DNA from: Microbacterium sp. SL75
GTDB taxonomy: Bacteria > Actinomycetota > Actinomycetes > Actinomycetales > Microbacteriaceae
Length of the DNA stretch: 64,000 nt
Direction: 5' to 3'
NCBI RefSeq assembly: GCF_026625865.1
Contig: NZ_CP113067.1
Span: forward strand, 3,224,001-3,288,000
Shown here: positions 43,665 through 52,916 of the stretch, in pieces
Numbering within the stretch: the stretch's first letter is position 1
Layout of the letters: each line of letters starts with the position of its first letter
Program-made: the position numbers and the translations under genes
The notes under the pieces: model-generated
What the model saw: only the letters and a program-made list of their open reading frames with translations
What the model was told of the DNA's origin: nothing
The model's database searches: none

Positions 43665-46301
43665 GTGACGGATGCCGAAAAGCCTACTCTCCTCGTCGTC
43701 GACGGCCATTCGCTGGCGTATCGGGCGTTCTACGCCCTGCCGGTCGACAACTTCTCGACGAAGGACGGCCAGCACACCAACGGCATCTACGGCTTCCTGT
43801 CGATGTTCGTCAACCTCGTCAAGGCCGAGAAGCCCACGCACCTCGCCGTGGCGTTCGACACCTCGCGCCAGTCGTTCCGCACCCGCGAGTACGCCGAGTA
43901 CAAGGCGAATCGCAGCGAGTCGCCCGCCGAGTTCAAGGGCCAGATCCCTCTCCTGCAGGACTGCCTGCGTGCGATGGGCGTGCCGGTGCTCGCGAAAGAA
44001 GACTTCGAGGCCGACGACATCCTCGCGACCCTCGCCACACAGGGTGAGCAACAGGGCTTCGAGGTGCTCGTGTGCTCGGGCGACCGCGACACGATCCAGC
44101 TGGTCACCGACGACGTGACGCTGCTCTACCCGAACGTGCAGGGCGTCTCGCAGCTCAAGCGGTACGACACCGCCGCCGTGATCGAGAAGTACGGCCTGCC
44201 GCCCGCGCAGTACCCCGAGATCGCGGCGCTGGTCGGCGAGACCAGCGACAACCTGCCGGGTGTGCCCAAGGTCGGCGAGAAGACCGCGGTCAAGTGGCTG
44301 ACGCAGTGGGGCTCGCTCGACGCGCTTCTCGACAACGCCGACAAGATCACTGGTGTGGTGGGCGGCAATCTGCGAGAGCACATCGACGGCGTGCGCCGCA
44401 ACCGCACCCTCAACCGTCTGCTGCGCGACGTCGAGCTGCCCGTCGGCCCGCGAGACCTCAAGATGCACCCGCTCGACGCCCAGGCGGTGCGCGACATCTT
44501 CGCGCGCCTCGAGTTCCGCACCCTGCTGCCGCGCGTGTTCGACGCGCTCGGTGGCGACGCCGGCGAGGGAGAGGAACAGCGCCCCACCGCGACCGCTCCG
44601 GCCGCCGAGCGTCTCGACGCCGAGGCCCTGGCAGCCTGGGCCGCCGCGGCCGAGGGCCCGGTCGGCGTCACTGTCACGCTCGAGGGCTCGCAGCCCACCG
44701 CGATCGGTCTCGCCTCGGCCGACGCCGCGGTCGAGACCGAGTGGACGGATGCCGTGGGCGACGCGCTCGCGTCGTGGCTGGCATCCGATGCCCCCAAGGT
44801 GTTCGCCGATGCGAAGCCGCAGATCAAGGCGCTGGCCCGCCGTGGCCTGACCGTCGGCGCTCTCGCGTTCGACGTCGTGCTCGCGGGGTGGCTCGTGCGG
44901 CCGAGCTTCCCCGACAAGACTCTCGGCGACCTCGTGGAGCGCGTGCTCGACGAGAAGCTCCCCGTGGCGGATCCCACTCAGCTCGTCCCCGAGACCGAGG
45001 GGGCGACCCCCGGGCAGCTGTCGTGGTTCGCCCGCCGGGTGGCCGAGGCCCAGCGGGCCGAGCTCCCCGGCCGCGTCGCCGAGGTGCTGGACGACATCGA
45101 GCTGCCCACGCTCACGGCCCTGGCCGACATGGAGCTCGCCGGCGTCGCCGTCTCGCACGAGAAGCTGTCGAGCTTCTCGAGCGAGCTGGCCGCCCGCGCC
45201 GACGCCCTGGCGCGCGACGCCTACGCAGCGATCGGTCATGAGGTCAACCTCGGCTCGCCGAAGCAGCTGCAAGAGGTGCTGTTCGACGAGCTGCAGCTGC
45301 CGAAGACCCGCAAGACGAAGAGCGGGTACACGACGGATGCCGCGGCCCTCGCCGACCTGCAAGAGAGCGCCGACCACCCCTTCCTCGACCTGCTGCTGCG
45401 CCACCGTGAGGCGACGAAGCTGAAGCAGATCATCGACGCCCTCGACGCGGCGACCGGTGCGGACGGCCGCATCCACACCACCTACGTGCAGACCGGCAGC
45501 CAGACCGGGCGTCTGTCGAGCACCGACCCGAACCTGCAGAACATCCCGATCCGCACCGAAGAGAGCCGGCGCATCCGCGCCGCGTTCGAAGTCGGCGAGG
45601 GCTACGAGACGCTGCTCACGGCCGACTACTCGCAGATCGAGATGCGCATCATGGCGCACCTCTCCGGCGACCCGGGGCTCATCGAGGCGTTCAACTCCGG
45701 TGAAGACCTCCACCGCTTCGTTGGCGCGCGCGTCTTCGGCGTCGAACCCAAAGACGTCACCCCGGCGATGCGCACCAAGGTCAAGGCGATGTCGTACGGC
45801 CTCGTCTACGGGCTCTCGGCGTTCGGGCTGTCGAAGCAGCTGCGCATCGAGCAGTCCGAAGCCAAGAAGCTCATGCTCGAGTACTTCGCCCGCTTCGGCG
45901 CGGTGCGCGATTACCTGCGGGGCTCGGTCGAGCAGGCGCGGCAGGACGGCTACACCGAGACCATCTTCGGTCGGCGCCGCCCGTTCCCCGACCTCACGAG
46001 CATGAACCGCGTCCTTCGCGAGAACGCCGAGCGCGCGGCTCTCAACGCCCCCATCCAGGGCAGTGCCGCCGACATCATGAAGGTCGCCCTGTTCCGCATC
46101 CGCGACGAGCTCGCGGCCGCGGGCCTGCGTTCGCGCGTGCTGCTGCAGATCCATGACGAGCTCGTCGTCGAGGTGGCGGCGGGGGAGTGGGATGCCGTCG
46201 AGCAGATCGTCCGCGCACGCATGGCCGACGCGGCCGACCTCTCCGTGCCGCTCGACGTGCAGATCGGCCGCGGCGGCGACTGGGACGAAGCGGGGCACTA
46301 G
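43665..46301 (+). CDS. polA: DNA polymerase I
   Basis: The 878-residue polymerase has an N-terminal 5'-nuclease domain (1-300: LLVVDGHSLAYRAFYAL, DTSRQSFR, GETSDNLPGVPKVGEKTA). A degenerate 3'-5' exonuclease domain without the DEDD acid set follows. The C-terminal family A polymerase domain has SSTDPNLQNIPIRTE, TADYSQIEMRI and LLQIHDELVVE. Loss of proofreading residues is usual in actinobacterial PolA. TACGCT at 43653-43658, 6 nt before the GTG, indicates a leaderless start. An in-frame extension upstream overlaps the opposite-strand thioesterase gene and is rejected. Confidence 0.96.
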   Translation: MTDAEKPTLLVVDGHSLAYRAFYALPVDNFSTKDGQHTNGIYGFLSMFVNLVKAEKPTHLAVAFDTSRQSFRTREYAEYKANRSESPAEFKGQIPLLQDCLRAMGVPVLAKEDFEADDILATLATQGEQQGFEVLVCSGDRDTIQLVTDDVTLLYPNVQGVSQLKRYDTAAVIEKYGLPPAQYPEIAALVGETSDNLPGVPKVGEKTAVKWLTQWGSLDALLDNADKITGVVGGNLREHIDGVRRNRTLNRLLRDVELPVGPRDLKMHPLDAQAVRDIFARLEFRTLLPRVFDALGGDAGEGEEQRPTATAPAAERLDAEALAAWAAAAEGPVGVTVTLEGSQPTAIGLASADAAVETEWTDAVGDALASWLASDAPKVFADAKPQIKALARRGLTVGALAFDVVLAGWLVRPSFPDKTLGDLVERVLDEKLPVADPTQLVPETEGATPGQLSWFARRVAEAQRAELPGRVAEVLDDIELPTLTALADMELAGVAVSHEKLSSFSSELAARADALARDAYAAIGHEVNLGSPKQLQEVLFDELQLPKTRKTKSGYTTDAAALADLQESADHPFLDLLLRHREATKLKQIIDALDAATGADGRIHTTYVQTGSQTGRLSSTDPNLQNIPIRTEESRRIRAAFEVGEGYETLLTADYSQIEMRIMAHLSGDPGLIEAFNSGEDLHRFVGARVFGVEPKDVTPAMRTKVKAMSYGLVYGLSAFGLSKQLRIEQSEAKKLMLEYFARFGAVRDYLRGSVEQARQDGYTETIFGRRRPFPDLTSMNRVLRENAERAALNAPIQGSAADIMKVALFRIRDELAAAGLRSRVLLQIHDELVVEVAAGEWDAVEQIVRARMADAADLSVPLDVQIGRGGDWDEAGH

Positions 46302-46346
46302 CGGCTCCGGCCGCCCGCGCCCGCGAACCTACGGCCCGGCGAACCG

Positions 46347-46426
46347 GCTGACCGGAGGAGATCCCGAGAACGGGAGCACCCACGATGGCCACAGGCTCCT
46401 CTGTTCCCGGATCTCCTCCCGTCAGC
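46347..46426. repeat. 80-nt inverted repeat between polA and the DUF885 gene
   Basis: The left arm (46347-46371) and right arm (46403-46426) match over GCTGAC, one mismatch, then GGAGGAGATCC, with further pairing to GAAC/GTTC. The inner part can extend through GGAGC/GCTCC. It could act as a polA terminator or be the remnant of a small mobile element. No T-tract or second copy was found. Confidence 0.7.
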
Positions 46427-46447
46427 TCACTCCGCGCCGCTGCGCAC

Positions 46448-46457
46448 GGGGGGGGGG
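46448..46457 (+). repeat. Ten-G homopolymer upstream of the DUF885 promoter
   Basis: A run of ten G residues lies 25 bp before the TAGGCT -10 element, just upstream of where the -35 box would be. Such tracts can change length during replication. Confidence 0.75.
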
Positions 46458-46494
46458 ACGTGCGGACCGGTCCCAGCTTCCCTAGGCTCGGAGG

Positions 46495-48171
46495 ATGACT
46501 GACGCACAACGCACCCCCACGCCGATCGACACGATCGCCGACGCGTGGGTCGACACCCTGGCCGAGCGTGAACCGACTCTCGCGACCTACATCGGGCGTT
46601 TCGAGCACAACGGACGCTTCGGCGACTACAGCCCCCAGGGTGCCGAGGCCCTCATCGCCGACGCCCGCGCGACCAAAGCGGCCCTCGACGGCGCCGACGC
46701 AGTCGATGCGATCGACACCGTCACCAAGATGGACCTGGGCCGCGAGCTCGCGCTGATGATCGAGCAGCACGAGGCGAAGACGCACCTGCGCGACCTGAAC
46801 GTCATCGCGTCTCCCGCGCAGGACATCCGCTCGACCTTCGACCTCATGCCGACGGCGACCGTCGACGATTGGTCGACCATCTCGGCGCGACTCAAGGCCC
46901 TGCCGGGTGCGATCGACGGCTACATCTCGACCCTTCGTCAGGGCATCAGCGAGGGCATCGTTCCCGCTCGCCGCCAGGTGACCGAGGTGGTCACGCAGAT
47001 CGCCCGCTACACCTCCGACACGGGGTTCTTCGCCGAATTCGTGGGCGAGGCTGCTCCCGACGAGGGCCAGCTGCCGGCATCCCTCGCTCGAGACCTCTCG
47101 ACCCACGCCAACGCCGCACGCGTCGCGTACGACTCGCTGGCGTCGTTCCTGTCGTCGGAGCTCGCTCCCGTGGCGGGCGAGACCGACGCGGTCGGGCGCG
47201 AAATGTACGCACTGCACTCCCGGCACTTCCTGGGCGCCGAGATCGACCTCGACGAGACCTACGAGTGGGGCGTCGAGGAACTCGCGCGAATGGTCGCCGA
47301 GCAGGAGGCCATCGCGAACGAGATCCTGCCCGGCGCCACCGTCGAAGAGGCGGTGGCCTTCCTCGAGCAGGACGAGTCGCGCAAGCTCCGCGGCACGAAG
47401 GCCCTGCAGGAATGGATGCAGCGAACGAGCGACAAGGCCGTCGAGGAGCTCGGTCGCACGCACTTCGACATCGCCGAACCCATCCGCAACCTCGAGTGCA
47501 TGATCGCGCCCACGAACGAGGGCGGGATCTACTACACCGGCCCGACCGACGACTTCTCGCGACCGGGACGCATGTGGTGGTCGGTCCCCGAGGGCGTCGA
47601 CACGTTCGACACCTGGCGCGAGCTGACCACGGTCTACCACGAGGGCGTTCCCGGGCACCACCTCCAGATCGCGCAGGCCGTGTACAACCGCGCACAGCTC
47701 AACTCGTGGCGGCGCCTTCTCGCGGGCACGAGCGGCCACGCCGAGGGCTGGGCGCTCTACGCCGAGCGCCTCATGGAGCAGCTGGGCTACCTCGACGATC
47801 CCGCCGATCGCCTCGGCATGCTCGACGGGCAGCGCATGCGCGCCGCCCGCGTGGTGCTCGACATCGGCGTGCACCTGCAGAAGCCGCGCCTGGACGGCAC
47901 CGGAGTGTGGGATCACGACTACGCTCTGGCGTTCATGCTGAAGAACGTGAACATGAGCGAGGAGTTCGTGCGCTTCGAGGTGAACCGCTACCTCGGCTGG
48001 CCCGGACAGGCGCCGTCGTACAAGGTCGGTCAGCGCATCTGGGAGCAGGTGCGCGACGAAGAGGAGCAACGCCGCGGTTCCGACTTCTCGATGAAGCAGT
48101 TCCACACGCGCGCGCTGGACATCGGCGGGGTCGGTCTCGACACGCTGCGCGCAGCGCTGGCATCCGCCTGA
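46495..48171 (+). CDS. DUF885-family putative metallopeptidase
   Basis: The 558-residue protein belongs to the DUF885 family, recognised by H382-E-G-V-P-G-H388-H389, a modified zinc-peptidase motif, and by the GLxxYYxG-like segment GGIYYTGPTDDFSRPG. No signal peptide is visible, so it is probably cytoplasmic. Peptidase activity is inferred from family. TAGGCT at 46483-46488 lies 6 nt before the ATG, indicating a leaderless transcript; the GGAGG in between is too close to act as a ribosome site. Confidence 0.85.
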   Translation: MTDAQRTPTPIDTIADAWVDTLAEREPTLATYIGRFEHNGRFGDYSPQGAEALIADARATKAALDGADAVDAIDTVTKMDLGRELALMIEQHEAKTHLRDLNVIASPAQDIRSTFDLMPTATVDDWSTISARLKALPGAIDGYISTLRQGISEGIVPARRQVTEVVTQIARYTSDTGFFAEFVGEAAPDEGQLPASLARDLSTHANAARVAYDSLASFLSSELAPVAGETDAVGREMYALHSRHFLGAEIDLDETYEWGVEELARMVAEQEAIANEILPGATVEEAVAFLEQDESRKLRGTKALQEWMQRTSDKAVEELGRTHFDIAEPIRNLECMIAPTNEGGIYYTGPTDDFSRPGRMWWSVPEGVDTFDTWRELTTVYHEGVPGHHLQIAQAVYNRAQLNSWRRLLAGTSGHAEGWALYAERLMEQLGYLDDPADRLGMLDGQRMRAARVVLDIGVHLQKPRLDGTGVWDHDYALAFMLKNVNMSEEFVRFEVNRYLGWPGQAPSYKVGQRIWEQVRDEEEQRRGSDFSMKQFHTRALDIGGVGLDTLRAALASA

Positions 48172-48176
48172 TCTCC

Positions 48177-48208
48177 CCGAGGGGCGTCGCCGAGTCGGCG
48201 CCCCTCGG
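48177..48208 (+). terminator. Hairpin after the DUF885 gene
   Basis: The 10-bp stem CCGAGGGGCG / CGCCCCTCGG (48177-48186 with 48199-48208) encloses a 12-nt loop that can pair further (CCG/CGG). There is no T-tract. It lies 5 bp after the stop codon. Confidence 0.65.
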
Positions 48209-48269
48209 CGATGCGGGGGAATACCCCGTCGTCGCGTAAAGTTCATTCATCCGAATGCAAGGAGACCCC

Positions 48270-49340
48270 ATGGACGCCCGTTCCCTCGAGCTCGGCCTCG
48301 ACACCTTCGGAGACATCTCACGCGCCCCCGACGGGTCGCTGCTGTCCGATGCACAGACCATCCGAAACGTCGTGGACCAGGCCGTTCTGGCCGACGAGGT
48401 CGGTCTGTCGTTCTTCGGAGTGGGCGAGCACCACCGCAAGGACTTCGCGGTCACCAGCCCCGAGATCGTCCTGGCCGCGGCCGCCGCGCGGACGAAGAAC
48501 ATCCACCTCGGCACCGCGGTGACCGTGCTCTCGAGCGACGACCCCGTGCGCGTGTACGAGCGCTTCGCCACCCTGGATGCCATCTCGAACGGGCGCGCCG
48601 AGGTCATCCTCGGGAGGGGCTCCTTCATCGAGTCGTTCCCCCTCTTCGGCTACGACCTCGCCGATTACGAGCAGCTGTTCGAAGAGAAGCTGGAGCTGTT
48701 CTCGCACCTGCTGACTGAGAAGCCCGTCACCTGGTCGGGTCGCACGCGCGCCGCGCTCCAGGATGCCGATGTGTACCCCAAGACCGAGACGGGTCTGACC
48801 GCGTGGGTCGGCGTCGGCGGCTCGCCGGAGTCGGTCGTGCGCACGGCCCGCTACGGCTACGGTCTCGTGCTCGCCATCATCGGCGGCTCGGCTGCCCGAT
48901 TCCGCCCCTACGCCGACCTGTATCGCCGTTCGCTGGCAGAGCTCGGCAAACCCCAGATGCCGATCTCGGTGCACTCGCCCGGCCACGTCGCCGAGACCGA
49001 CGAGCAGGCGTGGGACGAGGCTTTCGAGGGCGTCGCCGAGCTCAACAACACCATCGGCCGTGAGCGCGGCTGGCCCGAGTACAACCGCATGCGCTTCCAG
49101 CACGACGTGGGGCCCGAGGGGTCGATGTACGTCGGTTCGCCCGAGACCGTCGCCCGCAAGATCGCCGCGACCGTGCGGGCACTGGGCAACTCACGCTTCC
49201 AGATGAAGATCGCGAGCGGGTCCATCTCGCACGACCGGCTCCTGTCGAGCATCGAGTTGTACGGCACCAAGGTGCGTCCTCTCGTCGAAGTGATGCTCGC
49301 CGACACCCCCGCGTCGGCCGACGCCCCCGGCATCCGGTGA
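48270..49340 (+). CDS. LLM-class flavin-dependent oxidoreductase
   Basis: The 356-residue bacterial-luciferase-like protein has LGLDTFGDIS at the start, FGVGEHHRKDFAVTSPEIVLAA (the typical GEHH motif) and AVTVLSSDDPVRVYE. It is predicted to use reduced flavin in oxygenation or hydride transfer; substrate unknown. The ATG at 48270 has AAGGAG 7 nt upstream; an ATG at 48255 lies upstream of that ribosome site and is rejected. The stop overlaps the start of the MFS transporter, so both may handle one compound. Confidence 0.88.
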   Translation: MDARSLELGLDTFGDISRAPDGSLLSDAQTIRNVVDQAVLADEVGLSFFGVGEHHRKDFAVTSPEIVLAAAAARTKNIHLGTAVTVLSSDDPVRVYERFATLDAISNGRAEVILGRGSFIESFPLFGYDLADYEQLFEEKLELFSHLLTEKPVTWSGRTRAALQDADVYPKTETGLTAWVGVGGSPESVVRTARYGYGLVLAIIGGSAARFRPYADLYRRSLAELGKPQMPISVHSPGHVAETDEQAWDEAFEGVAELNNTIGRERGWPEYNRMRFQHDVGPEGSMYVGSPETVARKIAATVRALGNSRFQMKIASGSISHDRLLSSIELYGTKVRPLVEVMLADTPASADAPGIR

Positions 49341-50671
49341 CCACGACCACCGACACCATTCGGGTGTCCGAACGTCTCGACGCGCTGCCGTTCACCCGTC
49401 GTCACGGGCGGATCCTGGGCGGGTCGGGTCTGGGGTGGGCCCTGGATGCCATGGACGTGGGCCTCATCTCGTTCGTCATCGCGGCCCTCAGCGTGCAGTG
49501 GCAGCTGGCGCCGACGCAGGCGTCGTGGATCGCGTCGGCGGGCTTCGCCGGTATGGCGATCGGGGCGAGCGTCGGCGGGCTGCTGGCCGACCGGTTCGGG
49601 CGCCGCTACGTCTTCGCGCTGACCCTGCTGGTCTACGGTGCAGCGACCGGTGCGAGTGCGCTGGTGGGCGGTCTGGCAGCGCTCCTCGTGCTCCGCTTCG
49701 TCGTCGGTCTCGGGCTCGGGGCCGAGCTGCCGGTGGCCTCGACGTACGTCAGCGAGTTCGCGCCCGCGCGTATGCGGGGCCGGCTCATCGTCTTCCTGGA
49801 GGCGTTCTGGGCCGTCGGGTGGACCGCGGCGGCGCTGATCGGCTACCTCGTCGTGCCGTCGTCCGCCGACGGCTGGCGCTGGGCCTTCGCGCTCGGTGCG
49901 ATCCCCGCGGTGTACGCCCTGATCGTGCGGTGGGGTCTGCCCGAGTCGCCGCGCTGGCTGGCTTCGCGCGGACGCAACGCCGAGGCGATCGTCATCGTGC
50001 GCGATCTCGAAGCCGCGGCCGGTCGCATCGCCCTCGAGGCCTCGACGGAGGGGGTCGCGCCCTCCGCTCCAGCCCCGCGTCCGCGCGTGAGGGCGCTCTG
50101 GGCCCCGGCGCTGCGGGCTCGCACGGTGGCCCTGTGGGTGCTGTGGTTCTGCGTGAACTTCTCGTACTACGGGGCGTTCATCTGGATCCCCACGATCCTC
50201 GTCGCCCAGGGGTACGACCTCGTGCGTTCGTTCGGATTCACCCTCGTCATCACGCTCGCGCAGCTGCCCGGTTACGCGGTCGCCGCCTGGCTCATCGAGG
50301 TCTGGGGGCGGCGCGCGACACTCGCGGCTTTCCTCGCCGGTTCCGCCGTGGCCGCGGTGCTCTTCGGCACGGCAACCGGTGAGGTCGCGGTGATCGCCGC
50401 GGGCATGGCGCTGTCGTTCTTCAACCTCGGCGCCTGGGGCGCGCTCTACGCCGCGACCCCCGAGACATACCCCACGCCGCTGCGCGCCACCGGCTCCGGC
50501 TGGGCCGCGGGCGTCGGGCGGATCGCGTCGATTCTCGCGCCGCTCGCCGTGCCGCCGTTGCTCGGACTCGGGGGCGCCCCGCTGCTGTTCATCGTTTTCG
50601 CGGCGTTCTTCGCGGTGGCCGTGGTGGCGGCACTGTTCCTGCGCGAGCAGCGCGGGCGGGCTCTCGCCTAG
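49337..50671 (+). CDS. MFS transporter (sugar/aromatic acid:H+ type)
   Basis: The 444-residue protein has 12 predicted helices and the MFS motif A GGLLADRFGRRYVFA between helices 2 and 3, plus ELPVASTYVSEFAP in helix 4 and its loop, typical of the aromatic-acid/metabolite-proton symporter family. It starts with GTG in the stop of the flavin oxidoreductase, suggesting transport of that enzyme's substrate or product. Confidence 0.88.
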   Translation: MTTTTDTIRVSERLDALPFTRRHGRILGGSGLGWALDAMDVGLISFVIAALSVQWQLAPTQASWIASAGFAGMAIGASVGGLLADRFGRRYVFALTLLVYGAATGASALVGGLAALLVLRFVVGLGLGAELPVASTYVSEFAPARMRGRLIVFLEAFWAVGWTAAALIGYLVVPSSADGWRWAFALGAIPAVYALIVRWGLPESPRWLASRGRNAEAIVIVRDLEAAAGRIALEASTEGVAPSAPAPRPRVRALWAPALRARTVALWVLWFCVNFSYYGAFIWIPTILVAQGYDLVRSFGFTLVITLAQLPGYAVAAWLIEVWGRRATLAAFLAGSAVAAVLFGTATGEVAVIAAGMALSFFNLGAWGALYAATPETYPTPLRATGSGWAAGVGRIASILAPLAVPPLLGLGGAPLLFIVFAAFFAVAVVAALFLREQRGRALA

Positions 50672-50787
50672 ATCACCCCGAGGCGTCGCGGAGGTGTTCT
50701 CCGCTCGGGCCTCCGGCCGCACGACGGGACCCGTCCCGGAGGGCAGCCGTTGCCTGCGACCGCATCGCGCCCGCGTAGGCTCGAGCC

Positions 50788-51552
50788 ATGGCATCCGTCC
50801 GCTACGTCGCGATCGGCGACTCGTTCACCGAAGGCGTCGGCGACGAACTGCCCGACGGCACCGTCCGGGGCTGGGCCGATCTGGCGGCGCAGGGATGGGC
50901 GGATGCCGCGGGGGAGCCGATCGAGTACGCGAACCTCGCGATCCGCGGCAGGCTCATCGAGCCGATCGTCGCTCAACAGCTCGAGCCCGCGCTGGCGCTG
51001 AAGCCGACGCACCTGTCGTTCAACGGCGGCGGCAACGACATGCTGCGTCCACGAACGGGCATCGACCGCATCGTCGACCTCTTCGACCACGTCGTGCGCC
51101 GCTGCGATGAAGAGGGCGTCAAGCTCATCGTGCTGTCGGGCGCGAACCCCACGGCCGGGCTTCCTCTCGGCAAGGTCATCGAAGCCCGCGGTGATCGCCT
51201 CTCGCGCGCCGTCGAGAAGCGCCTCGAGGGCCGGTCCGATGTGATCACGGCGTACAACTGGTTCGACCGCAAGCTCGCGGGCGGGGAGTTCTGGTCGGTC
51301 GACCGGCTGCACATGAACGCGCGCGGTCATCACCGGGTCGCCGCGCGCGTGATCGAGTCGGTCGGCCTCACCCCGCCCACGGAGTGGTGGAACCTGCGCG
51401 AGATCCCCGAAGCCCAGCGTCTGAAGGGCACCGCCTATTACCGCGAGCACGTCGGCCCCTGGGTCCGCCGGCGTCTTACGGGCACCTCGTCGGGCGACAA
51501 CCGTCAGGCGAAGTTCGGCGGCGGGTGGGTGGAGCTGACGCCGGGGGATTGA
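50788..51552 (+). CDS. SGNH/GDSL-family hydrolase
   Basis: The 254-residue esterase-like protein has the block I motif AIGDSFTEG (nucleophile Ser12), the Gly/Asn blocks LAIRGR and FNGGGNDM, and the D172-x-x-H175 block V (VDRLHMNARGH). No signal peptide is present, so it acts in the cytoplasm; substrate unknown. TAGGCT at 50776-50781, 6 nt before the ATG, marks a leaderless start. Confidence 0.9.
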   Translation: MASVRYVAIGDSFTEGVGDELPDGTVRGWADLAAQGWADAAGEPIEYANLAIRGRLIEPIVAQQLEPALALKPTHLSFNGGGNDMLRPRTGIDRIVDLFDHVVRRCDEEGVKLIVLSGANPTAGLPLGKVIEARGDRLSRAVEKRLEGRSDVITAYNWFDRKLAGGEFWSVDRLHMNARGHHRVAARVIESVGLTPPTEWWNLREIPEAQRLKGTAYYREHVGPWVRRRLTGTSSGDNRQAKFGGGWVELTPGD

Positions 51553-51654
51553 GCGACGTCGTCCTCGGATCGCCGGGTCTCGGCATCCGCTGATCTCTGC
51601 GCACATGCCCTCGTCGAGATGCGCCCCCTGCGAGACTGTGCGCGGGGGGAACAT

Positions 51655-52161
51655 ATGAAGAGAACCGTTTTTGCGCTCATCGTCGCTGTCGCGACCGTCG
51701 CCACCACCACGAGCTGCGCGGCGCACGCCGCAGGCGCATCGGGGCCGACACCGACCCCGAGCATCGCTGCGTCGTACGCATGCCCCACGATGGAGGGCGT
51801 ACAGCTGCCGCCGGAGTGCGCTCCCTACGATCCGGATGCGGCGATGGCGGCGAACGAACGGTATCGCGACCGGATGAGCATCGACGACGACGCGCGCGCG
51901 GCCGCCGAGGATGTCTCGGCCGATATCGTCGCCGTGCTGCGGACGGCAGCCAAGGAGAAGGAGCTGTCGGCCGAGGAGGTCGCCACGCTGCTCGACGAGG
52001 GGGGAGCGCTGTCGCCGCAGGTGCGCGCCGAGGCGAACAGCGTGCTTTTCGCGGCGACCGGGCCGCAGGGCGGCTGCCTTTTCGGAGAGGTGTCCGGCAC
52101 CTCCGTCTCGGTCGAGATCGGCGGCTACATCCTCGACGGTGGGTGCCTGCCTGCGCAGTGA
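51655..52161 (+). CDS. Small lipoprotein of unknown function
   Basis: The 168-residue protein has an N-terminal signal with lipobox-like TTSC (Cys at about 21). The mature part is short, acidic and helical (residues 60-120), then a Gly-rich end with two cysteines that could form a disulfide. No family is recognised. The ATG at 51655 is preceded by GGGGGGA; an earlier in-frame ATG at 51619 would bury the signal peptide and is rejected. Confidence 0.7.
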   Translation: MKRTVFALIVAVATVATTTSCAAHAAGASGPTPTPSIAASYACPTMEGVQLPPECAPYDPDAAMAANERYRDRMSIDDDARAAAEDVSADIVAVLRTAAKEKELSAEEVATLLDEGGALSPQVRAEANSVLFAATGPQGGCLFGEVSGTSVSVEIGGYILDGGCLPAQ

Positions 52162-52180
52162 GCGGGAGACCGGGGCGGCG

Positions 52181-52840
52181 TCAGCCCCTCAGCGACCGCG
52201 GCACTCCGCGGTCAGCGAGTCCGCAGGACTCGTGCATCAACTCGACGATCACGGGGAGATCGAAAGACGGGCTACCGGCGGGGACCGCTTCGACACGGTA
52301 TGTATCACCGTCCACATCAACCCGATAGTCTCCGGCGGCGAAGGGGTGCTCGCCGCCGCGCAGAGAGCCGCTGTCCACCTTGGTAGCCAGCAGACCGTCC
52401 GTCCGGAGGACATCCACCGTCGTGTGCCGCCACGGCGTGCTCTCGCGGACGACGTATCCCGTCGCACACCCGTTCGCGTTGAGCGGCACCACCGAGCTCT
52501 CCAAGAACAGGGCCACCAGAATCCCCGCGGGGATGATTGCGCAGAAGGCGAGGAAGCGTAGCGGGAGGAAGAGCACCAACCACCACCGCGGTGCCGGTAT
52601 CGCGCAGACAAGCGCGAAGAAGGCGACGGCGGACGCCATCCACGCTGCCACGACGATCTTGCCCGCATCCCATGACCCCACGAGCAACTCGGTCTTGCCG
52701 TCGCCCTGCCGGGAGAGAGCCCCCACGCCGGTGATGATCGCGATGGCTAACGCCAGCAGCGTGGCAGCGACGAGGATGACGAGCCCTCGCCACGGGCGGG
52801 CGGATTGCTGTCGAACCGGTGAGGCGGGGACGTCGGTCAC
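52181..52840 (-). CDS. Hypothetical membrane protein
   Basis: The 219-residue protein has four hydrophobic segments (about 16-38, 58-75, 80-98 and 100-120) and a C-terminal soluble region of about 90 residues. No family is recognised. The start is GTG at 52840, without a clear ribosome site. The frame stays open further upstream, but that part is antisense to the neighbouring SDR gene and is rejected. It is convergent with the upstream lipoprotein gene and divergent from the SDR. Confidence 0.65.
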   Translation of the reverse strand: MTDVPASPVRQQSARPWRGLVILVAATLLALAIAIITGVGALSRQGDGKTELLVGSWDAGKIVVAAWMASAVAFFALVCAIPAPRWWLVLFLPLRFLAFCAIIPAGILVALFLESSVVPLNANGCATGYVVRESTPWRHTTVDVLRTDGLLATKVDSGSLRGGEHPFAAGDYRVDVDGDTYRVEAVPAGSPSFDLPVIVELMHESCGLADRGVPRSLRG

Positions 52841-52916
52841 CCGCCCCACCCTGGCAGCATCCCCTGGACAACCCCCGCACACCGAACCCATGGGATCCGA
52901 GGCGCATGATGAGACC

